A DNA stretch of 64,000 bases from Acidobacteriota bacterium. GTDB lineage: Bacteria; Acidobacteriota; Blastocatellia; Pyrinomonadales; Pyrinomonadaceae. Of the stretch, positions 1 through 9,282 are shown one piece after another. The DNA is taken from positions 1 to 64,000 of the forward strand of contig JAHBSJ010000011.1 in assembly GCA_019639155.1 (NCBI GenBank). The letters run 5' to 3'. Every line of letters starts with the position of its first letter. Position 1 is the first letter of the stretch. A program made the translations under genes and the position numbers. The notes under the pieces were generated by a model that saw only the letters and a list, made by a program, of their open reading frames with translations, made no database searches and had not been told where the DNA came from.

Positions 1-3000
1 TCGCCGCCGCAAACTGCACCTCCGTCGTCGGTGTCGGCGTCGGGGTTGGTGTCGGAGCCGCTTGGACGGTGATGACGACGTCGTTCCCGTCGCCGCCGAT
101 ATAGGTGATGGCTGCATCAAGGCCGGAACCCAGGAAGCCGACGATCGTGCCGCCCTCGGGCAGGCCGTTGAACGTTCCGACGACCGCATCTGTACCATCG
201 TTGGCAATGATAAGAAAAGTCTCGCCTGCCGTCGGGACATGTGCCCCCGAAACGCTGAGCGTCGCGTTTGTGACGTCGACGGTTCCTGCAACATTCAAAC
301 GGTCATATCCGATCCCGACCGTCGTTCCGTTGACCTCAACATCGAATATCGATCCCGTCGCAAATGCGACGCTGTTAGTAGTTAGAATTCCGGGACTCAG
401 ACCCGGTGATATCGCCGAGCCGGTCTGTGCGTCGATACCTGATCCGGACGTCACAACGGATCCTACGCCTCCGATGGCTGCACCTGACTGAGCAATGACG
501 TCGCTTGCAATGATATTTCCGCCGCCCGTGGTCGTGTTAAATCTGCCGCCCGAAAGCGTCAAGATATTGCCGCCCGCATTGATCGCATTACTGCCGACCA
601 ATACTGAATCCAGTTCCCGAAGGTTCTGCGGCCCACCCGATACGGTGTTTACCGTCTCTGCGTTCATTTCGACAGCGATCGATGTCAACGCCGACAGATT
701 CAGCACCTCTGCAACAACATCAGGCACACCTGGCGACGGATTGGAGTTGATCGCACCGCCGGTCGTCAGCGAAAGGACCGGTATGAATGGAGTGTCCGTA
801 ACAACGATCGGAACCAGCCCCGAAAAGCTGATCGGGCCGCTGTTCGCGTTCCCGATACGAAGATGCGCCGCAGCGATCCGGTCGATCTCAGCATCGTTCA
901 GGCCAAGCGGCCCTGTTGCAGGGTCGGTCACGGCTCCGAGGTCGATCGCGACCCCGTTCGTTCGCTGCCGCAACGTTACGACCGAGTTCGCAGCATTTAC
1001 CGCTGCTGTCGTCGGACCAAAGAACATTGAATCCGCGATGATCATGACGTCGTTGCCGCCGCCTGCCGTCAACGTACCGTTGCCTGTTCCTGTCGGTGCC
1101 AGATTGAACGCGACATTGTCAGGACCGGTCCCGGGGATTGCCTCCGCGGTGATCGTGCCGTTAGTCGTCGAAACAACCGCACCGCCGCGGATCTGAACCG
1201 CGTGATTCGATCCCGAGCTTCCATTACCGCCAGTTCCGATTATCGAGATATTCGCATTTCCGCTTGCCGTGATGTTGTTTCGAATAGAAACTCCGAAATT
1301 CGCTGTTTCCGCGGTTCCGCCGGTGCCTGTGATGCTGACATTCGAACCGGTCGATGTCATCGGACTGTCTTGGCGATAGCCCTGAGACGCTCCGATACCT
1401 CCATTGTCGGCTGTGCCTGAAAACGTGCAGCCCGCTCCGTTTCCACAGGACATCGACCCGCCGGCTGAAAAATTGATACCGGCCGATGTTACGAATCCGG
1501 CATTTCCCGCCGCGCTGCCGCCGACGCCGGTCATGTCGATCTGGCCGGATGTCGATGCAATTGCCGCGGTGCTCGTAATGCCGTACGAAGAGGCTCCGGC
1601 TGCGTTCCCCGATTGGCCATTTAATGAAAGGTTGCCGCTGAGTGTCGAGATCGATCCGCTCAATTGCATTCCTCTCGTTGAGGCAGGATTTGGTCCGACC
1701 TGGCCGGTCGTTCCGCTTATCGACAGAGCGCCGGTGCCTGTCGTGCTTACGGTTGCGCCGATATTCACGCCATTTGACGCAGTCTGCTCAGCGAGCGTGT
1801 TACCTGTAGTTGTGCCGCCGACACCATCGATACCGATATTTCCGTTGACAGATGTAACGAGTCCCTGAGAGATCAATACACCAAAGGTGAATGTTGCACC
1901 CGCATTTCCACTTATCCCGTTGATCGTGATGCCGCCCGCTCCCGGCAATGGACTATTCGACCTGACGGCAGAATCGACACCGCGTACTGCCACACCTACC
2001 GTCGAGATCACGGTAGGAGCAGATAATGTGTCGCTGCCGCCCTTTCCGTTGATCAGAATATTTCCCGATCCTACGGTCTGCACCAATGCGCTGAAAACAT
2101 CAACGCCGTAAAAATATCCAGGTGTCGGAACCGCCTGCTGATTTGCGTTCATCGTCAGGTCGCCGTTCTCCACCTGCAGGCTCGATCCCGCAGACAAAGT
2201 TATGTTCCTGGCCGACGTCAGCGAGATCGTCCCAGTACCGCTCGCGACAATATCGGCTGTCGGTGTATTGAAAATGATCCCGTTTGTTGCAAACACCGAC
2301 AGGTTGCTGTTTGCCGCAAAGGTTATCGGTCCCGTAAATACGAGTCCCCTGAGCGGTAACAGATCCGTACCGATGTTTAGTGTCGGATATCCGGTTGCGA
2401 GAGCGTTCACCACCAATACGTCGGCTGCATTACCGCGATTTATGGAAACCGAGCCTGTCGGGTTCATAAAATCGGTGTCCTCGAAAGTGGCTCCCGCCAG
2501 CCGCGACATACCGCCGCCGAGGTCTGACAGAGTCGCAGGATCTGTGGGTCCTGCAGGCAGATTGAAGATCGCATCCGCCGCCGTGCCGGTATTTGAGATC
2601 GGCTCAAGGCCCGTGTAATTTATCGCGCCGAAATTCGACATCACGACGCTGCCGTCACTTGCGTTGATGTAGTTGTAAGTAACGGTTCCCTGATCGCCGC
2701 CGACGATATTCAGACGATCCCCCGGCGCCGTCGCAGGCAAACCGCCGTTGTAGAAAATCCCGCCCGCAGGAATGACATTGCAGCCCGAAAGATCAACGGT
2801 CAGCGTGTCATTCCCCGCGAGCGTGTTGACCGTAATGCTGCCCGTTATCGACGCCAGCGGAACGCTTACGGTGTTCGGATCGATCTGTGTCGTTCCGGTG
2901 CCGCCGCCGACCGTGTTGCTCGGATCATTAACGATCAAATTCCCCGCCGCACAAGAAACCGTGATGGTGTCATTCGTATTCCCGCCGTTCCCATCCGTGA

Positions 3001-3433
3001 TGGTCAGGCTCCCGCCGGCAAACTCGACCAACGTTTCTGAAGTCAGCATCTCGGATGCGGGACGTCCGTCGGGTTCACTGCAGATCGGGATCGACGCGGC
3101 TTGAGTTCCTCTCGTGAAAGCAGAAAATGCCCGAGCCGGATCCACATTACCGGCTCCGTCAATGACCGCATTCTCCGCACAGCCGCCGAATGCTGATCCG
3201 GATGAACGCTGCACCCGGCCGCCCGTCAAGACAGAGCTTAGCTCACGGCCGATCGCTGATCGGATATCATCGATGTCCTTAAGAAAGATCAACAAGCGAG
3301 TATTGTGAATGTCTATTCGTTGGGCGGCCGCATCCGAAATTTGCGCAGTCCACTGTCCAAAACAGGCGTTAACCCCAAATAGCAAGCAAAAAGAAATAAC
3401 GATTGAATGCGAAACGAAGCGCCGACCTGTCAT
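1..3433 (-). CDS. Giant secreted beta-repeat (adhesin-like) protein, N-terminal 1144 residues, C-terminus cut by window edge
   Basis: One uninterrupted minus-strand frame runs from ATG at 3433 off the left edge. An AGAGGGG ribosome binding site lies about 9 nt upstream. A Sec signal peptide (basic start, then SIVISFCLLFGVNACFG) is followed by a region with four or five Cys, then hundreds of residues of Gly/Ser/Thr/Asn-rich repeats such as SISGTTGQVG, SLNGQSGNAAG, DMTGVGGSAAG and SITGTGGTAE. This spacing is typical of parallel beta-helix surface proteins. Near the edge there is a linker of alternating Thr-Pro, then VQFAAA, which resembles the first strand of a Calx-beta domain; that reading is inference. 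Likely role: cell-surface or secreted adhesin. Its anchor would lie outside the window. The composition is low in charge, as expected for such repeats. A small ORF lies just upstream on the same strand, and a divergent winged-helix/TPR regulator follows. Confidence 0.85.
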   Translation of the reverse strand, partial: MTGRRFVSHSIVISFCLLFGVNACFGQWTAQISDAAAQRIDIHNTRLLIFLKDIDDIRSAIGRELSSVLTGGRVQRSSGSAFGGCAENAVIDGAGNVDPARAFSAFTRGTQAASIPICSEPDGRPASEMLTSETLVEFAGGSLTITDGNGGNTNDTITVSCAAGNLIVNDPSNTVGGGTGTTQIDPNTVSVPLASITGSITVNTLAGNDTLTVDLSGCNVIPAGGIFYNGGLPATAPGDRLNIVGGDQGTVTYNYINASDGSVVMSNFGAINYTGLEPISNTGTAADAIFNLPAGPTDPATLSDLGGGMSRLAGATFEDTDFMNPTGSVSINRGNAADVLVVNALATGYPTLNIGTDLLPLRGLVFTGPITFAANSNLSVFATNGIIFNTPTADIVASGTGTISLTSARNITLSAGSSLQVENGDLTMNANQQAVPTPGYFYGVDVFSALVQTVGSGNILINGKGGSDTLSAPTVISTVGVAVRGVDSAVRSNSPLPGAGGITINGISGNAGATFTFGVLISQGLVTSVNGNIGIDGVGGTTTGNTLAEQTASNGVNIGATVSTTGTGALSISGTTGQVGPNPASTRGMQLSGSISTLSGNLSLNGQSGNAAGASSYGITSTAAIASTSGQIDMTGVGGSAAGNAGFVTSAGINFSAGGSMSCGNGAGCTFSGTADNGGIGASQGYRQDSPMTSTGSNVSITGTGGTAETANFGVSIRNNITASGNANISIIGTGGNGSSGSNHAVQIRGGAVVSTTNGTITAEAIPGTGPDNVAFNLAPTGTGNGTLTAGGGNDVMIIADSMFFGPTTAAVNAANSVVTLRQRTNGVAIDLGAVTDPATGPLGLNDAEIDRIAAAHLRIGNANSGPISFSGLVPIVVTDTPFIPVLSLTTGGAINSNPSPGVPDVVAEVLNLSALTSIAVEMNAETVNTVSGGPQNLRELDSVLVGSNAINAGGNILTLSGGRFNTTTGGGNIIASDVIAQSGAAIGGVGSVVTSGSGIDAQTGSAISPGLSPGILTTNSVAFATGSIFDVEVNGTTVGIGYDRLNVAGTVDVTNATLSVSGAHVPTAGETFLIIANDGTDAVVGTFNGLPEGGTIVGFLGSGLDAAITYIGGDGNDVVITVQAAPTPTPTPTPTTEVQFAAA

Positions 3434-3538
3434 ATTTGTTTTCCCCTCTTACTAATTTCCTTCCGGACCTTTTTGTTGGATTCGAGGCCGTTGGAAGATC
3501 GCTTGAACATTTCCCGCTTTTTGGCCCTCAATATCGCA

Positions 3539-3760
3539 CTACGATGGAATTGGCGATTCCGCACGCCCGATCAGCCTAATATCGCCGCCGTCCAGCTCCT
3601 CGACCTCGATCGAGCCCAAATGAGTGCATTGATACACCCTCGTTGGCTCGGCTGATGCGTTTGACCAAACTTCGACCCGAAAGGTCGATTCGCCCCCATT
3701 TGCGGCACTGCAAACCACCGGCGGACCGTCGATCGTTACCCGTCTTCTGATCAATCGCAT
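3539..3760 (-). CDS. Small hypothetical protein (73 aa) upstream of the giant surface protein
   Basis: ATG at 3760 is preceded by AGGAACTA, a plausible ribosome binding site. The 73-residue product has normal codon use with G/C-rich third positions and a balanced, globular composition (VEVWSNASAEPTRVYQC, IEVEELDGGDIRLIG), no signal peptide and two Cys. It ends 105 nt before the start of the large secreted protein on the same strand, so the two could be co-transcribed. I do not recognise a family. An overlapping 82-residue frame (3576-3824) has less natural composition and was not preferred. Confidence 0.5.
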   Translation of the reverse strand: MRLIRRRVTIDGPPVVCSAANGGESTFRVEVWSNASAEPTRVYQCTHLGSIEVEELDGGDIRLIGRAESPIPS

Positions 3761-3865
3761 TAGTTCCTAAAGTTCCCTGTCGATTTTCCTGTGAACCTCT
3801 GCTATCATCGTCAAACCTTTCCAAATTTGTCTTTAGTGAACTATTAGCAAACTCTTAGGCTTTTT

Positions 3866-5776
3866 ATGGGGGACGCTAACTCTTACAAATACAATGAGAT
3901 ATATTCATTCGGCACCTTCGTGCTCGATGTCGATTCCGGCGTCCTTACCCATGAGAATGAGGTAGTGCACCTGCCGCCGAAAGCTTTTCAACTTCTTGTC
4001 TGTCTGGTGAGGTCGGACGGAAGGGTCGTCACGAAGGATGAATTGTTCACCGAACTGTGGCCTGAGACGTTCGTCGAGGACGGTTCGCTTTCTTATGCGG
4101 TATTCCGGCTGCGAAAAGCTCTTTCTAAGATCGACGACTCCCAAAAGTATGTTGAAACTATCGCTCGACGAGGATTCCGCTTTTTGGCACCGGTCGAGCG
4201 GCACATGTCCGATCTAATTCCGGATCGACCGGATCAGCGGGTAAGAACCGTCCTTGAGGAGGTGTGGATCGACGAACGCGATCCCGAACCTGGGAGATCA
4301 ACGCCTATCCGGAACCGGGAACGAATGCTTCCCGATCTTAAGCTCTCTTGGCATCGTAATCCGGCCCTTATCGTACTAGGCCTGCTTTTATCGGTGCTTA
4401 TAGGTACCGGGGCTTGGTTCTATTCAGCGTCGAAGACGGGATCGAAGTTTGCCAATATTCGAAAGATCGCCGTTCTGCCAATAGGCTCATTTGAAGCGTC
4501 TTCTGACGACGAGGCCCTTCGATTGAAGATCACCGACTCTCTTATTACGCGGCTCGGGTCTACCGGCGTCGTCCCCGTCTCGCCCACGACATCGATCGTG
4601 AGAATGGCCTCTAACGATCTCGATCCCGTCGAGGCGGGGAAGCAATTGAAAGTAGATGCCGTTTTGGCCGGCCGAATGCAGCGTGAGGCAGGGCGGCTGC
4701 GGATCACATTCCAACTGATCTCGGTAGAAACGGGCGAACATCTCTGGTCAGAGCAATTTGATGGGCAGCACGATCGATTGCTTGATCTACAGGACGTTAT
4801 CGCTACTGCTCTTTTGAATGAATTGAGGCCCGTCTTCGCAGACTTGCAAACAGCAGGGTTTCGCAAACGGCCAACCTCGAATAACGAGGCTTATGACAAT
4901 TATCTTCACGGCCGTTTTCGCTTTCTAAAAAGGAATCCGGAAGATATTCAGCTGTCGATGGCCTATTTTGAGCGTGCCATCGAAATTGACCCCAATTTTG
5001 TAGATGCAAAGATCGGTTTGGCAAAGGCGATGGCCTTTAATCCTGTCTTTCGTGAAAGGATCGTTTCTCTCCTGAACGAGATAGACAAGGTCGATCCGAA
5101 CATCAGCGAGGCCCATTGCATACGCGGTTTTGTTCTGAGCTTTCATGATTGGGATTGGAGAGCCGGTGCGAAAAGCTTTGAAACGGCGATCAGGCTCGAT
5201 CCTAATAATTCCCTCGCTCATCAATGGTATGGCAACAATTTAATGGTCCGGTCACGGTTTGCCGAGGCTGAGGTCCAGTTACAAAAAGCATTGGAACTCG
5301 ACCCAACCTCGGTCCCGATCTTGACCGATCTTGGCCAGCTATATTTGGCTCAAGAACGTTTTGAGGAAGCAGACTCCCAATTTTCAATGGCCATTACAAT
5401 GCAGACCGACCGCGCCAGTGCCCACAGTTTCCTGCATATGTCGGAAATTGCCAAGAGACGTTCGGAAAGGCTTGCCAATGGGATACGGGAAATGTCAATT
5501 GAAGAGCGTCAGGTCTTGGAACAATTGAACGGCGTGTCCTTGGCAATACGCGACGATCTCAGTTCCGATCACGAATCTGACCCCGACTACATACAAGTCG
5601 CAGCGACCATATCGGCTTTCGAACAGGACCGTGAAACTACGTTGGCAAAGCTCCGCCAATTGGCGGCTATGCGCAAATTTTACCTTCCGTTCCAGCTTCT
5701 CGAGCCGGTCTTCGAATTCCTTCGTGACGATCCGGAGTACATTGAGATCTTGGATTCGATGAATCTAAGAAGTTGA
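3866..5776 (+). CDS. Winged-helix DNA-binding, membrane-anchored TPR regulator (CadC/ToxR-like architecture)
   Basis: Residues about 12-110 form an OmpR/PhoB-type winged helix (FGTFVLDVDSGVLTHENEVV at the start, then LPPKAFQLLVCLVRS, ELWPETFVEDGSLSYAVFRLRK, ETIARRGFRF). A single transmembrane helix follows at about 168-187 (ALIVLGLLLSVLIGTGAWFY). Next comes an adenylate-cyclase-associated/TolB-N-like segment (IAVLPIGSF ... LKVDAVLAGRMQREAGRLRI) and then tetratricopeptide repeats (about 340-530; AYFERAIEIDPNF, SFETAIRLDPNN, QLQKALELDPTS). This is the common one-component membrane regulator of Acidobacteriota: a cytoplasmic DNA-binding domain with outward-facing TPRs. The ATG at 3866 has only a weak ribosome site (TTAGG). 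It is divergent from the small ORF and surface protein to its left, which are possible targets. Confidence 0.9.
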   Translation: MGDANSYKYNEIYSFGTFVLDVDSGVLTHENEVVHLPPKAFQLLVCLVRSDGRVVTKDELFTELWPETFVEDGSLSYAVFRLRKALSKIDDSQKYVETIARRGFRFLAPVERHMSDLIPDRPDQRVRTVLEEVWIDERDPEPGRSTPIRNRERMLPDLKLSWHRNPALIVLGLLLSVLIGTGAWFYSASKTGSKFANIRKIAVLPIGSFEASSDDEALRLKITDSLITRLGSTGVVPVSPTTSIVRMASNDLDPVEAGKQLKVDAVLAGRMQREAGRLRITFQLISVETGEHLWSEQFDGQHDRLLDLQDVIATALLNELRPVFADLQTAGFRKRPTSNNEAYDNYLHGRFRFLKRNPEDIQLSMAYFERAIEIDPNFVDAKIGLAKAMAFNPVFRERIVSLLNEIDKVDPNISEAHCIRGFVLSFHDWDWRAGAKSFETAIRLDPNNSLAHQWYGNNLMVRSRFAEAEVQLQKALELDPTSVPILTDLGQLYLAQERFEEADSQFSMAITMQTDRASAHSFLHMSEIAKRRSERLANGIREMSIEERQVLEQLNGVSLAIRDDLSSDHESDPDYIQVAATISAFEQDRETTLAKLRQLAAMRKFYLPFQLLEPVFEFLRDDPEYIEILDSMNLRS

Positions 5777-6016
5777 GAACTGAAGAACAACAGCCACCGT
5801 CCGCCAATGGCTTCTTTCGGGGCACGTGTGATACATTATTGGCATTATTATGACACCTCGCTGCATAGCAAAACTTAGACCGTCATGGCAGCGTGCTCAC
5901 CTTTTCGGCGGCGACTAGACCGCATCATTCCCGTTAAGCCGACGGCCGCGAGAGTCGTCCGTTATTCTTTCTGCGGTTTCAAACCGCTTGCTTAACTGTT
6001 TGAAGGAGTTATAGTT

Positions 6017-7369
6017 ATGATGCCAACACAGGAATTGAAAAAACCGATCATCAAGACCGAACTGCCCGGACCGCGTTCGCTTGAGATCATCAACGCCGAC
6101 GCGCAATTTGTCACGCCGAGCTATCCGCGTCCCGATTACAAACTCGTCGCTGAAAGCGCCGAAGGCGTATGGATCACCGATCCGGACGGGAACGTTTTTC
6201 TGGACTGCAACGCCGGTGTCGCCGTGTGCTCGACCGGCCATTGCCACCCTGAGATCGTGGAAGCGATCCAGAAACAGGCCGCAGAACTTATTCACCTTTG
6301 CGGTACTGATTATTATTACCGCCACATGCCGGAACTCGGCAAGAAACTCAACGAGATCGTCCCGATCGAAGGCCCCACAAAGACGCATTTCGCCAACAGC
6401 GGTGCCGAGGCTATCGAGACGGCGCTGAAGCTGGCGATGTATCACACGCGGCGGCAGAAATTCATCTCGTTCTTCGGCTCGTTTCACGGCCGCACGCTCG
6501 GTGCCTTGTCGCTGACCAGCTCAAAACGTGCACAGCGGCTTGGTTTTATGCGGCAGGCGTTGGACGTGGTTCACGTTCCGTATCCTAACTGCTTCCGCTG
6601 CCCGTTCAATAAAGGTAAATGCGGTGACGGTACTTGCTGCATGGGCACGACCGACTGGATCAAGAACACGTTGTTCAATACAACGACGCCGCCCGAAGAG
6701 GTCGCCGGCATTATCCTTGAGGTCGTCCAGGGAGAAGGCGGCTACGTTCCGGCCCCGCCTGAGGTCGTCCGCGAGATCCGCCGCATCTGCGATGAACACG
6801 GAATTATGCTGATCATCGACGAAGTGCAGTCGGGAATGGGACGAACGGGCAAGATGTTCGCCCTAGATCATCACGAAGGCGTTAAAGCGGACATAATGTG
6901 TCTCGCAAAAGGACTCGGCTCCGGAATGCCTGTCGGTGCCTGCGTCGCTCGTGCCGACATCATGGATTGGCACAAAGGTGCCCACGCATCGACTTTCGGC
7001 GGCAATCCTGTTGCACTCGCAGCCGCTCTGAAGACCATAGAACTGCTCGAAGGCGGCCTCGTTGAGAATTCCCGCGAGGTTGGCTCTTACCTCGAAGCAG
7101 GATTGAATCGCCTTAAAGAAAAGTATGCCTGCATCGGCGATGTTCGCGGACTTGGGCTGATGCTTGGTGTGGAATTCGTCAAAGAGGATGATTCGCCCGA
7201 TGCCGAGCTTCGCGACCGCATCGAATACGCCTGTTACGAACGCGGCCTCATCATCCTCGGCTGCGGCACAAGCACCATCCGCTGGTCGCCGCCGCTCGTT
7301 CTGACCAAGGAGAACGTTGACGTCGCACTGGAAATATTCGACGCTGCGATCACCGCTTCACTACAATAG
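6017..7369 (+). CDS. Class III PLP-dependent aminotransferase (ornithine/4-aminobutyrate type)
   Basis: 450 residues covering the whole fold-type I class III family: substrate/PLP-site GAEAIETALKLA, cofactor aspartate in LIIDEVQSGMGRTG, and the Schiff-base lysine K298 in CLAKGLGSGMPVGA, followed by STFGGNPVALAAA. A good ribosome site (AAGGAG, 8 nt) precedes the ATG at 6017; a second ATG follows directly. Family members transfer amino groups from omega-amino donors (acetylornithine, GABA, lysine) to 2-oxoglutarate; the substrate cannot be fixed from sequence. A cysteine-rich insertion (C192, C195, C202, C207, C208) sits where most acetylornithine enzymes have none. The gene stands alone, with a hairpin at its 3' end facing the convergent etf genes. 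Confidence 0.9.
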   Translation: MMPTQELKKPIIKTELPGPRSLEIINADAQFVTPSYPRPDYKLVAESAEGVWITDPDGNVFLDCNAGVAVCSTGHCHPEIVEAIQKQAAELIHLCGTDYYYRHMPELGKKLNEIVPIEGPTKTHFANSGAEAIETALKLAMYHTRRQKFISFFGSFHGRTLGALSLTSSKRAQRLGFMRQALDVVHVPYPNCFRCPFNKGKCGDGTCCMGTTDWIKNTLFNTTTPPEEVAGIILEVVQGEGGYVPAPPEVVREIRRICDEHGIMLIIDEVQSGMGRTGKMFALDHHEGVKADIMCLAKGLGSGMPVGACVARADIMDWHKGAHASTFGGNPVALAAALKTIELLEGGLVENSREVGSYLEAGLNRLKEKYACIGDVRGLGLMLGVEFVKEDDSPDAELRDRIEYACYERGLIILGCGTSTIRWSPPLVLTKENVDVALEIFDAAITASLQ

Positions 7370-7375
7370 GAAAGC

Positions 7376-7416
7376 CACAGAGGGCACTGAGAAATACATT
7401 CTCAGTGCCCTCTGTG
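7376..7416. repeat. Perfect 18-bp inverted repeat between convergent genes
   Basis: Arms 7376-7393 (CACAGAGGGCACTGAGAA) and 7399-7416 are exact reverse complements around a 5-nt loop. The hairpin occupies the gap between the aminotransferase and etfA stop codons, so it may end transcription from both sides although it has no T-run. The CACAGAG...CACTGAGAA core recurs in the hairpin at 59116-59185, which marks it as a dispersed repeat. Confidence 0.85.
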
Positions 7417-7433
7417 TTCTCTGTCGTAGATGT

Positions 7434-8402
7434 TTACGCTTTAGCCTTCTTGATCTCCTCGACCAATACCGGAACAGCCTCAAAAAGGTCGCCGACGATG
7501 CCGTAATCGGCGATATCGAATATCGGAGCCTCGGCGTCTTTGTTGATCGCGACGATCGTCGATGAGTTCTTCATTCCGACGATGTGCTGGATCGCGCCGG
7601 AGATACCGAGTGCGATATAAAGCTTTGGAGCGACCGTCTGCCCCGAGGACCCGATCTGACGGTCGATAGGCAGCCATTCGCTGTCGCAAATTGGCCGCGA
7701 CGCGGCAATGTCAGCACCGAGAACATCTGCAAGCTGTTCTGCGACGGCGATATTCTCCTGAGACTTGATACCGCGTCCGATAGCTACGATCACTTCGGAT
7801 TTGGTCAGGTCAACCGATGCCTTGGCTTCCTGGAACGGAGCTTCGGGCGTCATCCGAACGTCGCCCACGGCTACGTCCATCACCTCAACCGCCGCACTTC
7901 CCTTTTCCGCGGCATCACCGCGAAACGCACCCGACTGGAACGTAACAAAATACGGTGCATCGCCGCCGATGGTAACGTCAGCGTCAAGTTTTCCGAGGAA
8001 TATCCGGCGTGTCAGCACCAGCTTGCCGCCCTCGGCACGATAGCGGATGCAGTCGCCGACCATTTCGCGGCCGAAACGCGTCGCGACCTTCGGAGCAAAA
8101 TCACGCACCTGATAGGTGTGCGACATCACTACGTATTGCGGGTTGACAGCCTTGATGACCTGCTCCCAAACGTCGGCGTAAGCATCAGGCGTGTAAGTTC
8201 CGAGTTTTTCGCTTTTCGCGACAATGACCTTTTCTATGTTGTAGCCCGCGATCTCCTGAGCGAGCGAGCATTCCTTATCGCAGGGCAGTACCGCCGCTAC
8301 GCCAAGTCCGAGATCCTTACCGATAGTTTGTGCGGCGGTGATCGCCTCGAGCGAGGTCTTGTTCAAAACGCAGTCTTTGTGTTCGATGAATACTAAGATC
8401 AT
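7434..8402 (-). CDS. etfA: Electron transfer flavoprotein, alpha subunit
   Basis: 322 residues, the usual EtfA length. The C-terminal FAD-binding domain is clear: [50 protein letters not shown] and [21 protein letters not shown]. The N-terminal domain is [19 protein letters not shown]. EtfA binds FAD and, with EtfB, passes electrons from acyl-CoA and other dehydrogenases to ETF:quinone oxidoreductase. Its start overlaps the etfB stop by 4 nt, so the subunits are translationally coupled. Position behind the fatty-acid synthesis genes fits a lipid-metabolism neighbourhood. Confidence 0.96.
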   Translation of the reverse strand: MILVFIEHKDCVLNKTSLEAITAAQTIGKDLGLGVAAVLPCDKECSLAQEIAGYNIEKVIVAKSEKLGTYTPDAYADVWEQVIKAVNPQYVVMSHTYQVRDFAPKVATRFGREMVGDCIRYRAEGGKLVLTRRIFLGKLDADVTIGGDAPYFVTFQSGAFRGDAAEKGSAAVEVMDVAVGDVRMTPEAPFQEAKASVDLTKSEVIVAIGRGIKSQENIAVAEQLADVLGADIAASRPICDSEWLPIDRQIGSSGQTVAPKLYIALGISGAIQHIVGMKNSSTIVAINKDAEAPIFDIADYGIVGDLFEAVPVLVEEIKKAKA

Positions 8403-9175
8403 ATTACCCGCACCTCCGTCTTGAGCTTTTCGACCAGTTCAACAGCACCGGCCTTAGCGTTGCCGTTTCCGAGTATCTGCGTCTGTTTCGTTTTCAGAGG
8501 CATATAAACCTTGTTCACCGCAGCGGCCGATGCGAACGCCTCGACCGCCGGCGTGACCTCGCGGATCTCTTTGCTTTTCGCAGCCATAATGCCCTTCAGC
8601 GAAGCGTATCGGATCTGCGAAATTCCCGACTGAATGGTCAAAAGTGCAGGCAGCTTGTAAGTGAACCACTGATACCAGCCGCTCTCGAGCTCACGTTTCA
8701 CACGCAGCGTTTCGCCTAGGCTCTCGCGATCGACCTCGATAACGATGGTCGCATGCGGAATGCCGAGCAATTCGGCGAGGATCACACCCGTCTGGCCATA
8801 GCTCGCGTCATCGGACTGTAAGCCCGTAAAGATCAGGTCGGCATTCTCATCGCGGATCGCATCGGCGATGGTCTTTGCGATCTGATACGCTGACAGCGAC
8901 TTGCTGTCTTCGACCACAACGTGAATAGCACGGTTCGCACCGCGTGCGAGTGCATCCTTGATCACCGTTTTTGCCGATTGCGGCCCGAGAGAGCAAACTA
9001 CGACCTCGCCGCCGCCTTTCGCCTCGACCGTTCGCAGAGCCTCTTCGAGAGCGTAGCCGTCAGATTCGTTCGTCTGCATCGCCACGTCCGCCTCGTTTAT
9101 CCATTTTTCGTCGCCCGCGATACGTAGCACCGCATCCTTATTGGCGACCTGTTTCATTAAGACTATTATCTTCAT
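8399..9175 (-). CDS. etfB: Electron transfer flavoprotein, beta subunit
   Basis: 258 residues, typical EtfB. It starts MKIIVLMKQV and contains NESDGYALEEALR, the FTGLQSDDASYGQTG segment and the AMP-site/recognition-loop region RELESGWYQWFTYKLPALLTIQSGIS. The C-terminal part (AAAVNKVYMPLKTKQTQIL) matches the family tail that wraps EtfA. It forms the heterodimer with the overlapping etfA product. The upstream spacer to fabF (106 nt) is filled by two copies of a hairpin repeat, so the promoter, if separate from the fab operon, is within or near these repeats. Confidence 0.96.
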   Translation of the reverse strand: MKIIVLMKQVANKDAVLRIAGDEKWINEADVAMQTNESDGYALEEALRTVEAKGGGEVVVCSLGPQSAKTVIKDALARGANRAIHVVVEDSKSLSAYQIAKTIADAIRDENADLIFTGLQSDDASYGQTGVILAELLGIPHATIVIEVDRESLGETLRVKRELESGWYQWFTYKLPALLTIQSGISQIRYASLKGIMAAKSKEIREVTPAVEAFASAAAVNKVYMPLKTKQTQILGNGNAKAGAVELVEKLKTEVRVI

Positions 9176-9181
9176 CTCAAA

Positions 9182-9210
9182 GTCAGAACCACCTGCGGTA
9201 GCGGGTGGTT
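9182..9210. repeat. REP-like hairpin, family A, copy 1
   Basis: On the minus strand it reads AACCACC - CGCTACCGCA - GGTGGTT - CTGAC: 7-bp arms around a 10-nt loop and a conserved 3' tail. It is inverted relative to copy 2 at 9254-9282, so the pair could fold as one long structure. Further copies are at 37933-37961 and 38905-38933. Confidence 0.85.
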
Positions 9211-9253
9211 AATCGTAATCCCAGTATATTTTAGCCGGAACTTCATCAGCCTC

Positions 9254-9282
9254 AACCGCCCGCTACCGCAGGCGGTTCTGAC
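9254..9282. repeat. REP-like hairpin, family A, copy 2 (compensatory arm change)
   Basis: Reads AACCGCC - CGCTACCGCA - GGCGGTT - CTGAC. Compared with the other copies, both arms changed together (A to G on one side, T to C on the other), so base pairing was kept. Its last base is the first base of the reversed fabF stop codon. Confidence 0.85.

Noticed and set aside
62..3104. A string of plus-strand open frames (107-233 residues)
   Set aside because: They lie opposite one continuous minus-strand frame with signal peptide and ribosome site. Their composition (Pro/Val/Thr-rich, no domains) is what antisense of Gly/Thr repeats gives.
7584..8396. 270-residue plus-strand frame
   Set aside because: Antisense to etfA, which has all family motifs. 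No ribosome site or recognisable domain.
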